A stretch of 64,000 bases of DNA from Erythroxylum novogranatense (lineage: Eukaryota; Streptophyta; Magnoliopsida; Malpighiales; Erythroxylaceae): positions 81,828,964 to 81,892,963 of the forward strand of contig CM057228.1 in the NCBI GenBank assembly GCA_029891385.1, written 5' to 3'. The stretch's first letter is position 1. Each line of letters begins with the position of its first letter. Below are positions 22,021 to 33,672 of the stretch, one piece after another. Under the pieces are notes generated by a model, which had not been told where the DNA came from, made no database searches, and was given only the letters and a program-made list of their open reading frames with translations. The translations under genes were made by a program, and so were the position numbers.

Positions 22021-22990
22021 CGAGAAGAGAGAGGCGGTCAAGGGAAAGGAACGACGAAATCTTGGGCGAAGAAGACCGACCCATTTGGGGTCATCAATCG
22101 ATATTTAAGCGAAAATGTATCTGGGGATCCACCACTAAAGGAAGAAAAGATATGCCAAACAATTAGACAAAGACTCATACACCAAAAGGCGAAGGAGAGT
22201 GACGGGGTGATATCATTTGATGAGTCCGACCTCGATGGAGTAAGTTGCCCTCATGACGATGCCCTCGTAGTAAATCCCGAACATGGGCGGATCTGAGGTG
22301 AAGCGGGTAATGATTGACACGCAGCTGACTCGATTATTCTTTGTACTATGAGACCTTCAAGCAAATGAAGGTACCCGAGGAGCGACTATTACCTCTGACG
22401 GCCCCATTAAAGGAGTAACAAGGCGTCGACCTACCCGTTCGCCCGGGTGTATTTGAAGGTGAAATTTGGGCAGAAACCATGTCAGATAGAAAGGGACGTT
22501 GAGTTCCTGGTCGTCAAGTTCCAAGGGGCATATAATGCAATAATCGGGCGAGCTACTCAAAATGCCCTCAGGTCGGTCGTCTCCACTTACTACCAAGTTA
22601 TGAAGTTCCCGACACCCCACGGGGTAGGCACTATCAGGGGTCAACAGAGAATCGCCAGGGAATGTTATTTAGCGGAGACTAAAACATTAGAAGGGGCGGT
22701 AGTGCTGACGAGTTCTCTTGATGTAAGAACTGACGAAGAGACGGAGAGATTGAACCCAGTAGAAGAAACGCAGCGGGTCGTACTGGATGAAGCCGATCCT
22801 TCTAAGTTCACAAACCTAGGTTCCGAGCCGAGAGGACTGGTTAAAGGAATCCTGATCGCTTGGTGGAAAACAAGTCGGTTTAAACAGGTACCAGCGACAT
22901 GCCCGAAATTTCTCGATCGATCGCGATCGCACTCCCTCGGTATTTGGCATGACCGCAGTCGATCGAACAAAAGAAGCGATGGCACAAGAT
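22021..22990 (+). pseudogene. Gypsy F protease region
   Basis: ISFDESDLDGVSCPHDDALV near 22215-22275 leads to the catalytic motif, which is destroyed here. G reads MIDTGSSVDLL, whereas F has an indel-scrambled MIDTQLTRL near 22311-22340. The frame recovers at 22447 with VKFGQKPCQIERDVEFLVV and AYNAIIGRATQNAL. It then runs into the linker KFTNLGSEPRG before RT. The lesion sits where G has a CAGGCAG stretch. Confidence 0.82.
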
Positions 22991-23720
22991 GAAGCGACGA
23001 AGTGATCGAGAAGGAAGTAGCGAAGTTGCTGGAGGCCGGTTTCATCCAAGAGGTCAAATATCCAAAGTGGCTTGCCAATGTTGTTTTGGTGAAAAAGAAG
23101 AACGGCAGGTGGAGAATGTGCATAGATTTCACCGACTTGAACAAAGCATGTCCAAAAGACAGCTTCCCCTTGCCTAAGATCGACCAGCTAGTAGACTCTA
23201 CCTCGGGCCATGAACTTCTCAGCTTCCTGGATGCTTTCTCGGGCTATCATCAGATCCAAATGAGCCTGGAGGACAAAGAAAAAACTGCCTTCATAACCGA
23301 CCGAGGCATATATTACTACCAAGTAATGCCTTTCGGTTTGAAAAACGCCGGGGCGACCTATCAACGGCTCGTCACAGAAGTCTTCAAAAAACAGATTGGC
23401 CGAACTGTGGAAGTTTATGTAGACGATTTGGTGGTCAAAAGTAAGACGTCCGCGGAGCATGTACAAGATCTCCAAGAAGTCTTCCGGACCTTGAATAAAT
23501 TCGGATGAAGCTAAACCCGGAAAAATGCGTGTTTGGGGTGGCATCAGAAAAATTCACAGGGTTCATGATCACTCGGTGGGGAATCGAAGCTAATCCAGAA
23601 GATTGAGGCCATCATCTGAGATGCCTTCGCCGCAATGCCCGAAAGATGTTCGAGATATTGACCGGTCGGATAGTTTATTTGAAAGGTGTTCATCTCGGAC
23701 TAGGAGACAAGTGCCTCCGT
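22991..23720 (+). pseudogene. Gypsy F reverse transcriptase
   Basis: The longest uninterrupted RT piece in the gypsy elements. It runs from EVAKLLEAGFIQEVKYPKWL through RMCIDFTDLNKACPKDS, LLSFLDAFSGYHQI, MPFGLKNAGATYQRLV and the catalytic VYVDDLVVKSK to a frame end at 23508. The next piece (LNPEKCVFGV-type) continues out of frame to about 23720. Catalytic YVDD is intact. RT would copy element RNA to cDNA in the particle. Confidence 0.9.
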
Positions 23721-24870
23721 TTTTCAAAGTCTGAGGAAAGCGAACATGACCCGATTCAATGGTTGGATGAGTGCGAAAAGCTTTCCAACACTTAAAGCAA
23801 TACTTGTCCAGCCGCCTATTACTCGCAAAGCTTCGGTAGAAGGAGAGAATCGATCTTATACTTGGCGGTTCACGGAGGGTCGATCAACGCGGTACTTATC
23901 GATCAAAAGGAAGCGGCGGACTTCCGTCTACTATGTCGACAAAGTGTTGACCGGGCGTAAACGCGATATCGCCCGAGAAGCTCGCCCTCTCCTTGATAAT
24001 GGCAGCCCGAAAAGTCGAGGCCTTACTTCCAAAGTCATACTATTGAGGTATGGACCGACCAACCCCTCGACAAGGCCTTCAAAAGCCCAAACTTGGTCGA
24101 CCGATAAAATGGGTGGTAGAACCGGGAGAGTTCGATATACAATACAAGCCCGCGACGACCATTAAAGCGCAGTCTTTGCGCACTTCATCGCAGAGATGAG
24201 CCAACCGAGCTCGAAGGACGGCGGTTCCCTTTGGAGCTTGTTTGTTGATGGATCATCAATCTTAGAGGATGCAGAGGGGAGTAGTCTTTGGTCACCCGCA
24301 TTTGGAAGAAAAGGTGGAGTCGCCCTTCTTCTTAGAATTCAAAGCCTCCAATAACGAGGCGTAATATGAGGCTCGATAGCCGGCCTCCAACTCGCCAAAG
24401 AGATGGAGGTGGCGCTGAAGATATATAGTGACATCAGTGGTAGTCGGCCAAGTCACCGGGCGATATGAGGCGAGAAACAACATGATCAAGTATCGGAGCT
24501 AGTAAAGCAGAGTTGAGCAATTTGACGATACTCGATCAGCGAGAATAGAACGAGCTCAAAAGCGCTAAAGCGGATGCGCTCGAAAATGGCTTCCACCGTG
24601 ATGCCATAAATAACGCTCGTTGAACTACTAGATCGGCTAGCATTGAAAAACCGAGGAACTTCTTAGCGTAAATCTTGGTCGGGTCGAGTTGGGCGGTAAC
24701 CAATTACACAAGACTTTTTAGAAGGAAAACAACCTAAGAAGACGCGCCGGAAGCCAAAAACTAAGAATAAAGGCCGCCAGTACACGATGAGTTAACGGCA
24801 CTCTGTATAAGAGGTCCTACGACTGGCCGCTGCTTCGATGCTTGAATAAGGAAGAAGCCGAGTAGGCAAT
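23721..24870 (+). pseudogene. Gypsy F connection and RNase H remnant
   Basis: Heavily frameshifted. Visible landmarks are the WLDECEKLSNT-like stretch near 23760, IKWVVEPGEFDIQYKPATT-like codons near 24100-24160, and the RNase H start SLFVDGSS near 24235-24255, whose aspartate is a catalytic residue. Stops occur every few dozen codons, so no protein is expected. Confidence 0.7.
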
Positions 24871-26000
24871 GGCTGAAGTCCATGAAGGGATGTGCGGAAA
24901 TCACATAGGGGGCAGAATGTTGGCTCACGGATTGATCAGATAGGGGTACTACTGGTCGAAAATGAGAAGAGATTGTCAGGAAAAGGTCGACCAATGTGAG
25001 GCCTGCTAGAGAAACAGCAGCCTGTCTCACCAGCAGACCGAGCGAATGCAAATCGTGAGCCATTCTATCCCTTTCGCTCAGTGGGGAATGGATATACTGG
25101 GGCCTTTCCCTCTCGGTCCCAGGAAAAAGAAATTCCTGATAGTGACAGTGGAGTATTTCACCAAGTGGGTAGAAGCGGAGTCTGTCGCTACAATCACCGA
25201 GGGGAAGGTGGAAAGTTTCATTAAGAAAAATATACTATGCCGCTTCGGGATGCCTATGGTGTTGGTTACAGATAATGGTCGACAGTTCGACAACTGCAAG
25301 TTTAGAGATTTCTACGACCGACTAAAGATCAAGCTACGGTTGACTTCGGTAGCCCATCCCCAAAGCAACGGTCTCGCTGAGAACACCAACAAAAAGATAA
25401 TGAGCGCCCTTAAGAAGCGCCTGGACGGCCGAAAGACCTGGGTGGAAGAAATAGACGAAGTATTGTGGGCATATAGAACCACACCGAACGGAGCCACAGG
25501 GAGACCCGTTCAGATGACCTTGAGCGAAGCCACGTTCCAATAAAGCGGCATTACCTGCACAATCGGAGGTGTCGGGTTATGAAGAAGAGCGGAATGATGA
25601 AGCCCGCAGAGCGAGCTTGTTCTCCTTGGCGAGGATAGAAAAAGGCGCACCGCTCGCTCGAAGCCATCGAACAAAGGCGACCAAGTTCTACAACAGAAGG
25701 GGTCAAGTCGGCGATGTAAAGGTAGGTGGAGTGCGTCTATTTAAAAGCCGAGGCTCTTTGGAAAGCATCCAGAAAGCTCGGCGACGTGGGAAGGACCTGT
25801 CGAGTGATCAAGCAAGTCGGGCATGGTTCTTACATCCTCGGCGATGAGAAGGAAGATTCTACCGGGCCTTGGAACTCACGAAATTTGAAGGCCTTCTACC
25901 AAGAGATAAGTTTTATTTTAGTTAATCTTTCCTTATTAACATTTTTGTATGCAACGCGTGGGAACCTTTTTCCTGTCCCTGCCAGACAGGTTTTTTAACG
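24871..26000 (+). pseudogene. Gypsy F integrase
   Basis: The zinc-binding region near 24880-25010 has VHEGMCGNH and a CEAC pair, with a stop between them. The catalytic core in 25046-25543 keeps all three acidic residues in context: WGMDILGPFP, VTDNGRQFDN and NGLAENTNKK. The core frame stops at 25543. A C-terminal tail follows in other frames to about 25998 and ends near PVPARQVF. It inserts cDNA into the genome in intact relatives. Position after RT marks gypsy rather than Copia order. Confidence 0.88.
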
Positions 26001-26092
26001 GCCCATGCCTTTATTATCATCAATAAAGAGATTTTCAGATTTCTCGACAATGAAAAGCTCCATTATACGTGACAGAATAAAAATTCAATCAA

Positions 26093-26545
26093 CCATCGCC
26101 ATTGCTCGGCATTCTCCATAGACCGACTACGATCGGTCGGGTCGCCAGGACGAGATCCCTGGGTCCCTCGCGATCGCCATTGCTCGGCATTCTCCATAGA
26201 CCGACTACGATCGGTCGGGTCGCCAGGACGAGATCCCTGGGTCCCTCGCCATCCCCATTGCTCGGCATTCTCCATAGACCGACTAAGATCGGTCGGGTCA
26301 CCAGGACGAGATCCCTGGGTCCCTCGCCATCGCCATTGCTCGGCACTCTCCACAGATCGGCTACGATCGATCGGTCGCCAAGACAAGATCCTTGGGACCT
26401 CGCTCGGTATCTCCATAGATCGGTTACAGTCGATCGGTCGTCAAGACAAGATCCTTGGGACCTCGCTCGGTATCGCCATAGATCGTCTACGATCGATCAA
26501 TCGCCAAGACGAGATCCTTGGGATCTCGCTCGGCCGACCGCGAGT
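26093..26545. repeat. 78-bp tandem array in gypsy F 3' region
   Basis: Unit starts with ATTGCTCGGC occur at 26101, 26179, 26257 and 26335, exactly 78 bp apart, with few differences. Shorter degenerate units of about 62-65 bp continue to 26545. Units carry CGATCGGTCGGGTCGCC. Because 78 is divisible by three, long ORFs appear on both strands; they are by-products. The array lies between integrase and the antisense region. Confidence 0.92.
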
Positions 26546-26884
26546 AACACCTGACCCTACTCTACGTCTGAAACAAGGAACATAAATACAAAAATTGACT
26601 TCGAAAAAGTGACTTGGAGAAAAGGAAACAAGATTTTCATTCATATTAAATTCACCCTGGCCACAAGCCCGGCCAGGTGAGCTCTACAGCATGGGAGAAG
26701 GGGAACCGCCAACAGCCGAAGGAGAAGGAGAATACCCAGGAGAATACCCAGGGGAAGCCTCGGAAGCGGGCGGAAGAGACGTAGGAGCGGGACCCAGGGG
26801 AGCAACCGGAGGAATATCTTCGCTGGGAAGCTCTTCTTCTCCGGGGAGCGACACAACGGGAACAGGAGCAGACCCGGGAAGCGA

Positions 26885-27550
26885 TCAAGGAACATCATGA
26901 GGGAGCTCTTCCTCTTCGGAGCTGAGATCTAGCCTCTCATCCGGAACGTCGACCGGTTCCCCCTCGACTTTCTTTGTAATCCCCTCCAAAGAAAGCCCGA
27001 AGGCTTCAGGAATAAGCGGTTCTGCATAGTCTTCAAAAGAAGGGCATGCCACCCCCTCAGGAGTATAGAGCTCATGGCCCCTCTTCAAAATTGAAAGGGC
27101 TACCTCGCAGGCGAGCTCTAAACTCTCTTCGTACAAGAACCGCCTCTTCCATCGCTTGATGGTCTCGATCCGCTGCTCCCGCATGGAGCACCGCACCTCT
27201 CGCAAGGTTTTCTCCGCTCTATCTCTCTCCGTCACAGCAGAATGGCAGTCCTGGCGGCACTTCCTGTTGATCTCCCTCTCCGCCCTCACCGTCTTCCTCC
27301 ACTCCTCATTCTCTTTCTCCCTCTTCCCCTCTACCTCGGCCAGTCGAGCCGTCAAAGCTCCCACCTCCCTCTCCTGGGCCGCCTTCTCCTCCTCAAGAGA
27401 TGCGTTTTTAGCCTGAAGGAGGTCCCTCCCCTCCTTCACCTCTGCCAGCTTGCCCTTCAAACCCTTCATCTGATCATGGAGATCCTGAACCTCCTGGTCC
27501 AGAGTCTCAAGTCTTTGCGACTGACAAAAAGACATTGTCGCAGCCCGCAT
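26885..27550 (-). pseudogene. Antisense ORF of gypsy F, coiled-coil part
   Basis: A 221-codon minus-strand frame opposite to the element's own genes. From about residue 15 to 115 it is a heptad-rich coiled coil (LDQEVQDLHDQMKGLKGKLA, then ALTARLAEVEGKREKE), followed by an acidic tail ending SSEEEELPHDVP. In intact members of the 'putative gypsy-type transposon' family a long coiled-coil tail follows the N-terminal domain, so this is probably the C-terminal part of the frame at 28027-28869. No ATG-led start is needed if it is a downstream exon. Its function is unknown. Confidence 0.7.
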
Positions 27551-28026
27551 GCTGTCTGAGCGAGATGGGAACCCAACTCAGGTTCCCTTCTTCTCCATAA
27601 ACCCCTCGTCCATGGGGAGTAACCCTCTCAAAGGTAGCGGGACACCTCGAGGTCCCCGAGCGTTACGTCCTTGCCCAACTTGATGGCGAGCTCCCACTAC
27701 CCAAGGCTCACGGCTGTGCCTTCTCCTTCCCTTTTTCTGCATTTACTCGCTTCACCGGCTGGCTGGTGGAAGGTCGCCTGTCAGACCAACCTCTTCCTTT
27801 TAAGAGGAGGGCCCGTCCTCCTCCTCCTCTACCACTGGAACAATTGTTAATGGCTCAAAATGCATACAGGAAGGTCCCCTGCAGGGGAACACCCACCGGT
27901 GTAGACGAGGAGACCAACCCGTGGACAAGCGGCGCCTCACCGGTCTCCGCCTTACTCCCTTCTTCCCAGAGGCTGCTTCCATGACGTGGAAGTTTGGGTG
28001 AACATCCTCACCATGGCTGCCTGATG
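27551..28026 (-). other. Gap between the two antisense-ORF parts
   Basis: About 480 bp without a clear continuation of the antisense protein. A 60-codon frame at 27982-27800 (acidic end VVEEEEDGPSS) may be part of it. An intron or frameshifts could explain the gap; I cannot decide which. Confidence 0.4.
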
Positions 28027-28869
28027 TTAAATTGAGTTAGAAAACAAAACTGATATAAGTTCAAAATTAATACAATCACGAGGAGTCAACCGGACGGGCG
28101 GTTTCCTCCTTGACCCGCTTAATACATAGGGGGATCGATGATTTAACGAATCGGCCGAGGCCTCCTCGAGATACCCCGAATGAGCACAGCAAAGTCGTAT
28201 CTGCCGAGCTTCTTGTCTGACGGACCACCTCCCACCTCCTCGCTTTGAGGACAAGGCCGACGAATCGTTCCACTGCTCGGCCAAAGGATACCTCCACGGT
28301 CGGCACTCGGAGGAAGATTCTGGGAACTTCACAAAGAAATACTTCGTCCGCCAGGAATAAATTTTTGAGGGTGTCCTGGCCGGGCGATACCGAGCATCTC
28401 GATATTGAAGAAAGGGGATTTCAGCCCCTGAGCTCGGACTGTGGCTCATCCTCAGGAAATGGCGCAGAACGCCGACGGTGGGCGGATGGCCGAACTGATG
28501 GCATAGCAACGCCAACCCGTTTATAAACCTCCAACTGTTCGGAGGAATCTGGCTCGACAATAACCCGAATAAGACGCACACCTTGTCCACAATCGGGACG
28601 TACGGGAGCCTCAGGCCACCCACTGAGAAAAAATTCCCGGAGACGGCGAAGTATCCACTAAAATTGCTGTGGATCCGCTCATGCTTCAAAGCTAGTCGGG
28701 GCCTCCAAGACGTAGGGATATTATACCTGATGCACAATCTGTTCAACTCTCCCACAGTCATAGACGATGCAGTCTTAGGTGGGAACTCTACAACTAAGCC
28801 ATCCTTTCTCTCCCTCATCGACATCTCTACTGTACCTCCGACCATGCTCCCAGAACTACCCGTCGACAT
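28027..28869 (-). pseudogene. Antisense ORF of gypsy F, N-terminal plant gypsy-type transposon domain
   Basis: Minus-strand frame starting at the ATG at 28869 (MSTGSSGSMVGG). It contains SMTVGELNRLCIRYNIPTSW, a hydrophobic GGLRLPYVPIVDKVCVLFGL segment and IPPNSWRFINGLALLCHQF. These have the shape of the domain annotated in plants as 'putative gypsy type transposon', known as an antisense ORF in Tat-type retrotransposons. Near 28300 the likely coding frame shifts to the one ending ARPVDSS at 28076. The protein's role is not known. A TATA box lies about 200 bp upstream. Confidence 0.72.
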
Positions 28870-29065
28870 GACTATCAAGAAAAAGGACTAAAGGAATGAA
28901 GGAATGAAGAAGAAAAGGGCGTACCTATTTAGAGAGAAGAAATGGGAAATCGGACGGCGGAATAAAAGAAGTTTCAGGAACCTTGAGCGATTTGAGAGCA
29001 AATGAAAGCAAAGTGCGATTTGCGACGAAGCAAAAGGTGAAAACGCCACAACTCACCAACTTTGA

Positions 29066-29076
29066 GTATTTATAGA
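29066..29076 (-). promoter_or_regulatory. Candidate TATA box for the antisense ORF
   Basis: The minus strand reads TCTATAAATAC, a textbook plant TATA box, about 200 bp upstream of the ATG at 28869. A start about 30 bp downstream would give a 5' leader of about 165 bp. No competing sense-strand use is apparent. Confidence 0.55.
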
Positions 29077-29552
29077 GGGTCGACGGTAGGAACCCTCGAC
29101 GGTGACCCATTCGGACTCGACACATGGCGAAAACCGAAAGCGATCTCGGACCGCGGCAAGATCTGGAGAGAATCGAGACTATTTAAAATCGAAGCAGCAC
29201 GAGCGGTCGAAAGGACACATGATAGTTGTCTGACGGTTAAAGGACGATCGTTTGATTCGAAAATTGTCGCCGACAACCTGCGCCGCCTCTGATAAATGCC
29301 CCACACTCTCACCAATGATAACCAACCGATCTGCTTCCGTGCAAGCTGTCCCGCAATAGTCGATGAGACCGATTAGTCAAGGGCCCTCAGCCAACCAATA
29401 ACAATCTGACGATTAGGCCCAGCAATTGATGTCAGATCCGGTTGAAACTGACCGATCGACCACATGACGAGCTCTCCTGCTTACGAGCTATGAAGCAACA
29501 GACGAGCAACAACGTCCCAACATACTCCCTCGACCTTTCTTTTCGCTCAGAT

Positions 29553-29568
29553 TCGAGGAGTAGGGGGG
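29553..29568 (+). other. Polypurine tract of gypsy F, split by element E
   Basis: GAGGAGTAGGGGGG is the plus-strand primer of F. Element E inserted into the G run, so the tract's last Gs are duplicated at 38697-38701. The 3' LTR of F starts five bases after the right-hand copy. Confidence 0.85.
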
Positions 29569-31068
29569 TGATCGGCGGTTTATCGTTCAATATTAAAATC
29601 GATCCCTGGAAACCGGTCAAATTAAATTTATACCAAGGATTGCAATAACCTCGGGTCGACTCTCAAGGAACCAATGCATCAATTGATCCTAGACTAGCCT
29701 AATGTTTGAATGATGCATGTAATTAAAGCAATAAAAAGGGGGTTTTGAGTGATTAATCTAAAATTAAACTAGACCAAAGCAAAGATAAATATTTTTAGGA
29801 TTTTGAAAAGATAAGGCAATTGAAATTAAATGGGACTGAAAACAATTAATAAAAACTCTCCTGAAAATGTAGCTCGGGTCATCATCGTTCAAAATAATAT
29901 CGGGGTTTGAAATCCACTAAGTTTCGAAAATAAACCTTAACAACTCGTTAAGTCCAAGAATTAATTAATCAACTCGATTAATTAAAACTTGTTAAAACCC
30001 TTAGTGTATGCTATGAATGATTAATGCAACAAATCATTTGAATAAAAACACAACCAACAATCAAACACAACTAAATGATTAAATTAATTGATGCAATCAT
30101 CCAACCGATATACATGAACTCCATGTATTTAAAAACAGCATTCAACAATAATCAAACATTAACACAAATCAAAGTTTAACGTCCTACTAAACTATAGCAA
30201 GACTCAATCGGTTATACATCGTAATAATACCAACTCGGATCGTTACAAGTTCATAACCAAAATCTAAAACGATGTTGATTACCCTCGAAGCTCGAAGAAC
30301 TCGCACCTCTGTTACATTTCCGGAGACTAAGAGTTTAGCCGCTCATGACTCGGATGACTCCATCATCACTTTGGAGAATCACCGATAGTCATGATCGATT
30401 TAATTTAACTGGAAGATGAAGGCAATGACGTGGAATCTTGGAGATGAAAAGATGAAAGGCGGTGAGCGCCGTGCTGCGATGAACTCAAACAAACACAATA
30501 TAAAACTATCAAAACTAAAGCAGAGAAGAAAAAGGAAACAAACAGAGAAAATAGTGAGCGAAGAACAAAAGCGGAGAAGACGAAGAAGAAACATGGCGGC
30601 GGCTTTTCATTTGCCCTAAATGGTAAGGTTTTATAGGGAATCTATGCGGGTAGGTCGAAACAGTGGATACTTTTGCCATTTTGGTCCGGGTCACCCGACA
30701 TTCGCCAAGGCGAATGATCGATTATTCAAGGGCGAATGAATTTAGTCACTCGTCGCGGCGAATGAATTAAACACCATTAATTAGCCGGCGAATGGAGAGT
30801 CTGATTCGTCCCAAATAACTCATGGCGTGTTGACTTCTTAATTGTTGACTACTTTGGTCCTACAAAATACAACCCATTTGCAGATCAATTGTCCCAATAA
30901 AGATTATGCGAATTAATGACAAATGACAACAAAATAACGACAATGTGCAATTTATCAAAACTCGATATGCGGGACCAAAATAAACATAAAAATCATAAAT
31001 CGTGAGTCAACGGATGCATAATTACTAAAGAAAACGGGCCTAATTTATAGTATAAATTTGGTCGATCA
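29569..31068 (-). repeat. 3' LTR of element E
   Basis: About 1.5 kb, TGATCGGCGG to GATCA on the plus strand. Paired with 37201-38696. Small differences between the copies are numerous and often lie at CTGG, CAG or CTG sites. The ORFs at 30400-30619 are chance frames. Confidence 0.9.
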
Positions 31069-31086
31069 AATCCCCACACTTAAACC
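31069..31086 (-). other. Polypurine tract of element E
   Basis: The minus strand reads GGTTTAAGTGTGGGGATT directly before the 3' LTR. Near copies lie at 32270-32286 and 34188-34204. Confidence 0.82.
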
Positions 31087-32510
31087 TTTGTACTCTGAAC
31101 AAAGCTTATAAGAGTCAAAAGGTACAAGGGTAAAAGAAAATTCTGCCCATGTTCAAACAATAACCAAAATTGACTCAATCCACTTTATCGTAAGTCGAGC
31201 GCAGAAATTGAAAGAGTGCTAATAAAATAAACATTGAAAGAATTTAAGCACATGAGATTGAACAACGAGAGAATCACTCGGGATATGGTGTTTACGCTCA
31301 ACTCACTTGTATAGTAGGAATATTTTCTCTCAATCTGCTTAGTACATCTCCTACCATAAAGCTTGTATCAATTTTATTTCTCCACTACAAGGACTATCAA
31401 TTTGAAAATCAAGAGGTCTTTCAGGGTTGTAATGAGCGGAAGGCTAAATGAATGGATGAAGTGAAAGAAAGAAATAGTATGAGCATGCGCATGAAGTGAG
31501 GAATTGATGTCAACAACAAAACTAAAACTAAACACTGAGATAAATTGAATATACACAACAATTTTTTTTTTTTTTTGGTTATCTCATTTTGAGATGCTAA
31601 TCCCTTTTTGGGATACAACACATTAGTATCCCTTTTCGGGATACACAAGACTAACACTTTTTTCCTTTTTCAAAAAAAATTTTTTTTTTTAATCAAAACA
31701 TAGACTACTGACATCATCTTAATATGTATGCAAATGCTCATAACAAAAAGGCTCAAGGAGCTAGCAAGGGAAAAAGTATTTAAGGGTTGGTGTTTGGGGA
31801 AAGGGTTGAAAGAAGGAACGCCTCTATCATATCAACAAAAATCTAGTCCATCAAGCTTTGAGTAAAAACTGACACAAGTTCTAGAGAAGAATGGACTAAG
31901 TAGATGCACACAAAAATATAGAAGAAAAATTTGGCTCGAATATCCTTCCAACAAGGTTTTGTCTCAATGATCAATCTCAAGTCTTAAAAACTTAAAATGC
32001 TACCTTGTTAGCATGCTCCCATTTACTTAGTTTTGAAAACTTCAAAAGTTAAAATTTTGTCAGATCCAATTATCGTTCGAAGAATGGAGAGCATTTTTAC
32101 AAAAACTCAAGTATCAAGTTGAAACTTATAAATGCTTTGCATGTAAGGCACAAAAGAACAAGTGCAGAAATTGTTTGATTTGGAGACCAAATTTATCAGT
32201 TAAAGCAGTGGCCACAAAATTATGCATAATGTTCTAAAGGTGTACAATGCAAAATATAAAAGGGAATGGCTCCCCCACACTTAAACATGGCATTGTCCAC
32301 AATGGCAAAAATAGTAGGGCATAGAGGGACCATAAAAATGATAAAACAGAAATGTGGATATATCCTTAAACTCAAAAGTGTGGACGAAATGAAGAATCCA
32401 AAGAACTAACTAAAAATTACAACGAAGAAAAGAAAAGACAGAAAAACAATAACGACAAAGATAGGAAATAAACAACCTATACTATCTTTGCAGGATCGAT
32501 GTGGCGGATC
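31087..32510. other. Element E non-coding 3' region
   Basis: About 1.4 kb, colinear by eye with element D's 8810-10260. It has poly-T/A runs near 31561-31690 and a second polypurine-like tract at 32270-32286. No coding sequence is seen. Confidence 0.65.
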
Positions 32511-33672
32511 GAGAGGCAACTGCAGAAGAGTCAAAGGCGAGTCGGAATAGGCAGCCCGAGGTGAGCCGCAATCATGGTCAGCATCGAGCGAGTGAACTCG
32601 CGGTTGGCGGTCATCTGGGCCTCGAAAGTAGATAGCCGGGCCTCAAGCGAAGGGCGTCTTGGCAGCAGAGCCACCTCAGAAGGAGCAGTGGAGCGAAGGA
32701 GGGAAGACACGGGTGTAGAGATAGGAGGCGGAGAGGAAACAGGAGGAAGGACGGGAGGTGCGGAAGAGGGGGCTGGAGGGGATGGAGGGGGAGAGGGAGA
32801 AGAAGAGGGAGCTGGTTGGGCAGGAGGTGGTGGTGGAATGACACGTGGTTGTCCTAAACGGACATAGACAAATGGAGAGGCAGGGGGAAGGTGAGGTCAC
32901 TTTGGATGTTCTGGGACTCGAAAGGCCCGGAATAAGTCAGAAATGAGATGGGGAAAGAGGAGTTTATGTTTGGGGTTGGTGGCGAGGACACACTGGCGGA
33001 GGGCGGAGGAAATGGCAGAAGCTAGGTCGACAGGGTGGCCAGTCATAAGCAGGTATATGTACAGGGCCTGCTCCTTTGGGATGTTGGTGAGGTGGAGGGT
33101 GGGTAAAATGTTGTTACATATAAAATGTAACCATGGGCGGGCTTGTGGAAGGAGATCGAACGCAGCTGGATATAGCGCTGAGCCCCGGGGTTGAAGCCAC
33201 CGAGTACCCTCGTAGGCGGAGTATCTGAATAACGTCGTCCTGGGGTATCAATGATCAGTTCAAAATAGGGACAACGAGGGACAACAGGAGGTGGTAGTGC
33301 TCTCGGATTATGACGGATGTAAAGCATCTGGAATAGAAACACCTCGGAAGTTAATTCGTAGGTGTGAGATTGACGGCATGGGTATATCTTGGCGCACAAA
33401 GGAAAGGTTGCCGGTGGTCCGAGGTTAGGCGAGGCGGTCAACTCAAGTTGGAAGAGTTGACCTACAAAAGGTTGGTAATGAGTAAGAGGAAATGATTTTC
33501 TTTTAGTAAAGTTTGGCTAGCAACTCGCGTGGCTAATCTGTACATACTCGAGGATCTGCTAGGTGAGAGGGAAAGCGGGAAGGTGCGAGGAAGGAGAAAG
33601 GGTGTGATCGGAGGAAGAAGAGGATGACCGCTTTGCTCCGGTCGGTGGCTTGTTTCATTCTAGGCATGATCG
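32511..33672 (-). pseudogene. Env-like ORF of element E (Athila type), broken
   Basis: Minus-strand pieces in shifting frames. They begin near 33672 with MPRMKQATDRSK and continue with CAKIYPCRQSHTYELTSEV near 33350. Near 33080-32890 comes ALYIYLLMTGHPVDLASAIS followed by KLLFPHLISDLFRAFRVPEH. This Y-L-TG-x-x-(hydrophobic) and LFPHLI pattern is that of the Athila-type ORF found downstream of pol and annotated as a plant transposon protein domain. A proline-rich spacer and ARLSTFEAQMTANREFTRSM end it. It may once have been an envelope-like protein; no transmembrane segment is clear here. Confidence 0.62.

Noticed and set aside
22357..23544. Minus-strand ORFs of 77-159 codons opposite the F protease and RT
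   Set aside because: Shadows of the conserved sense RT and protease frames.
26063..26554. Overlapping ORFs of 85-150 codons on both strands
   Set aside because: They arise because the tandem unit is 78 bp, a multiple of three; there is no domain and both strands are open alike.
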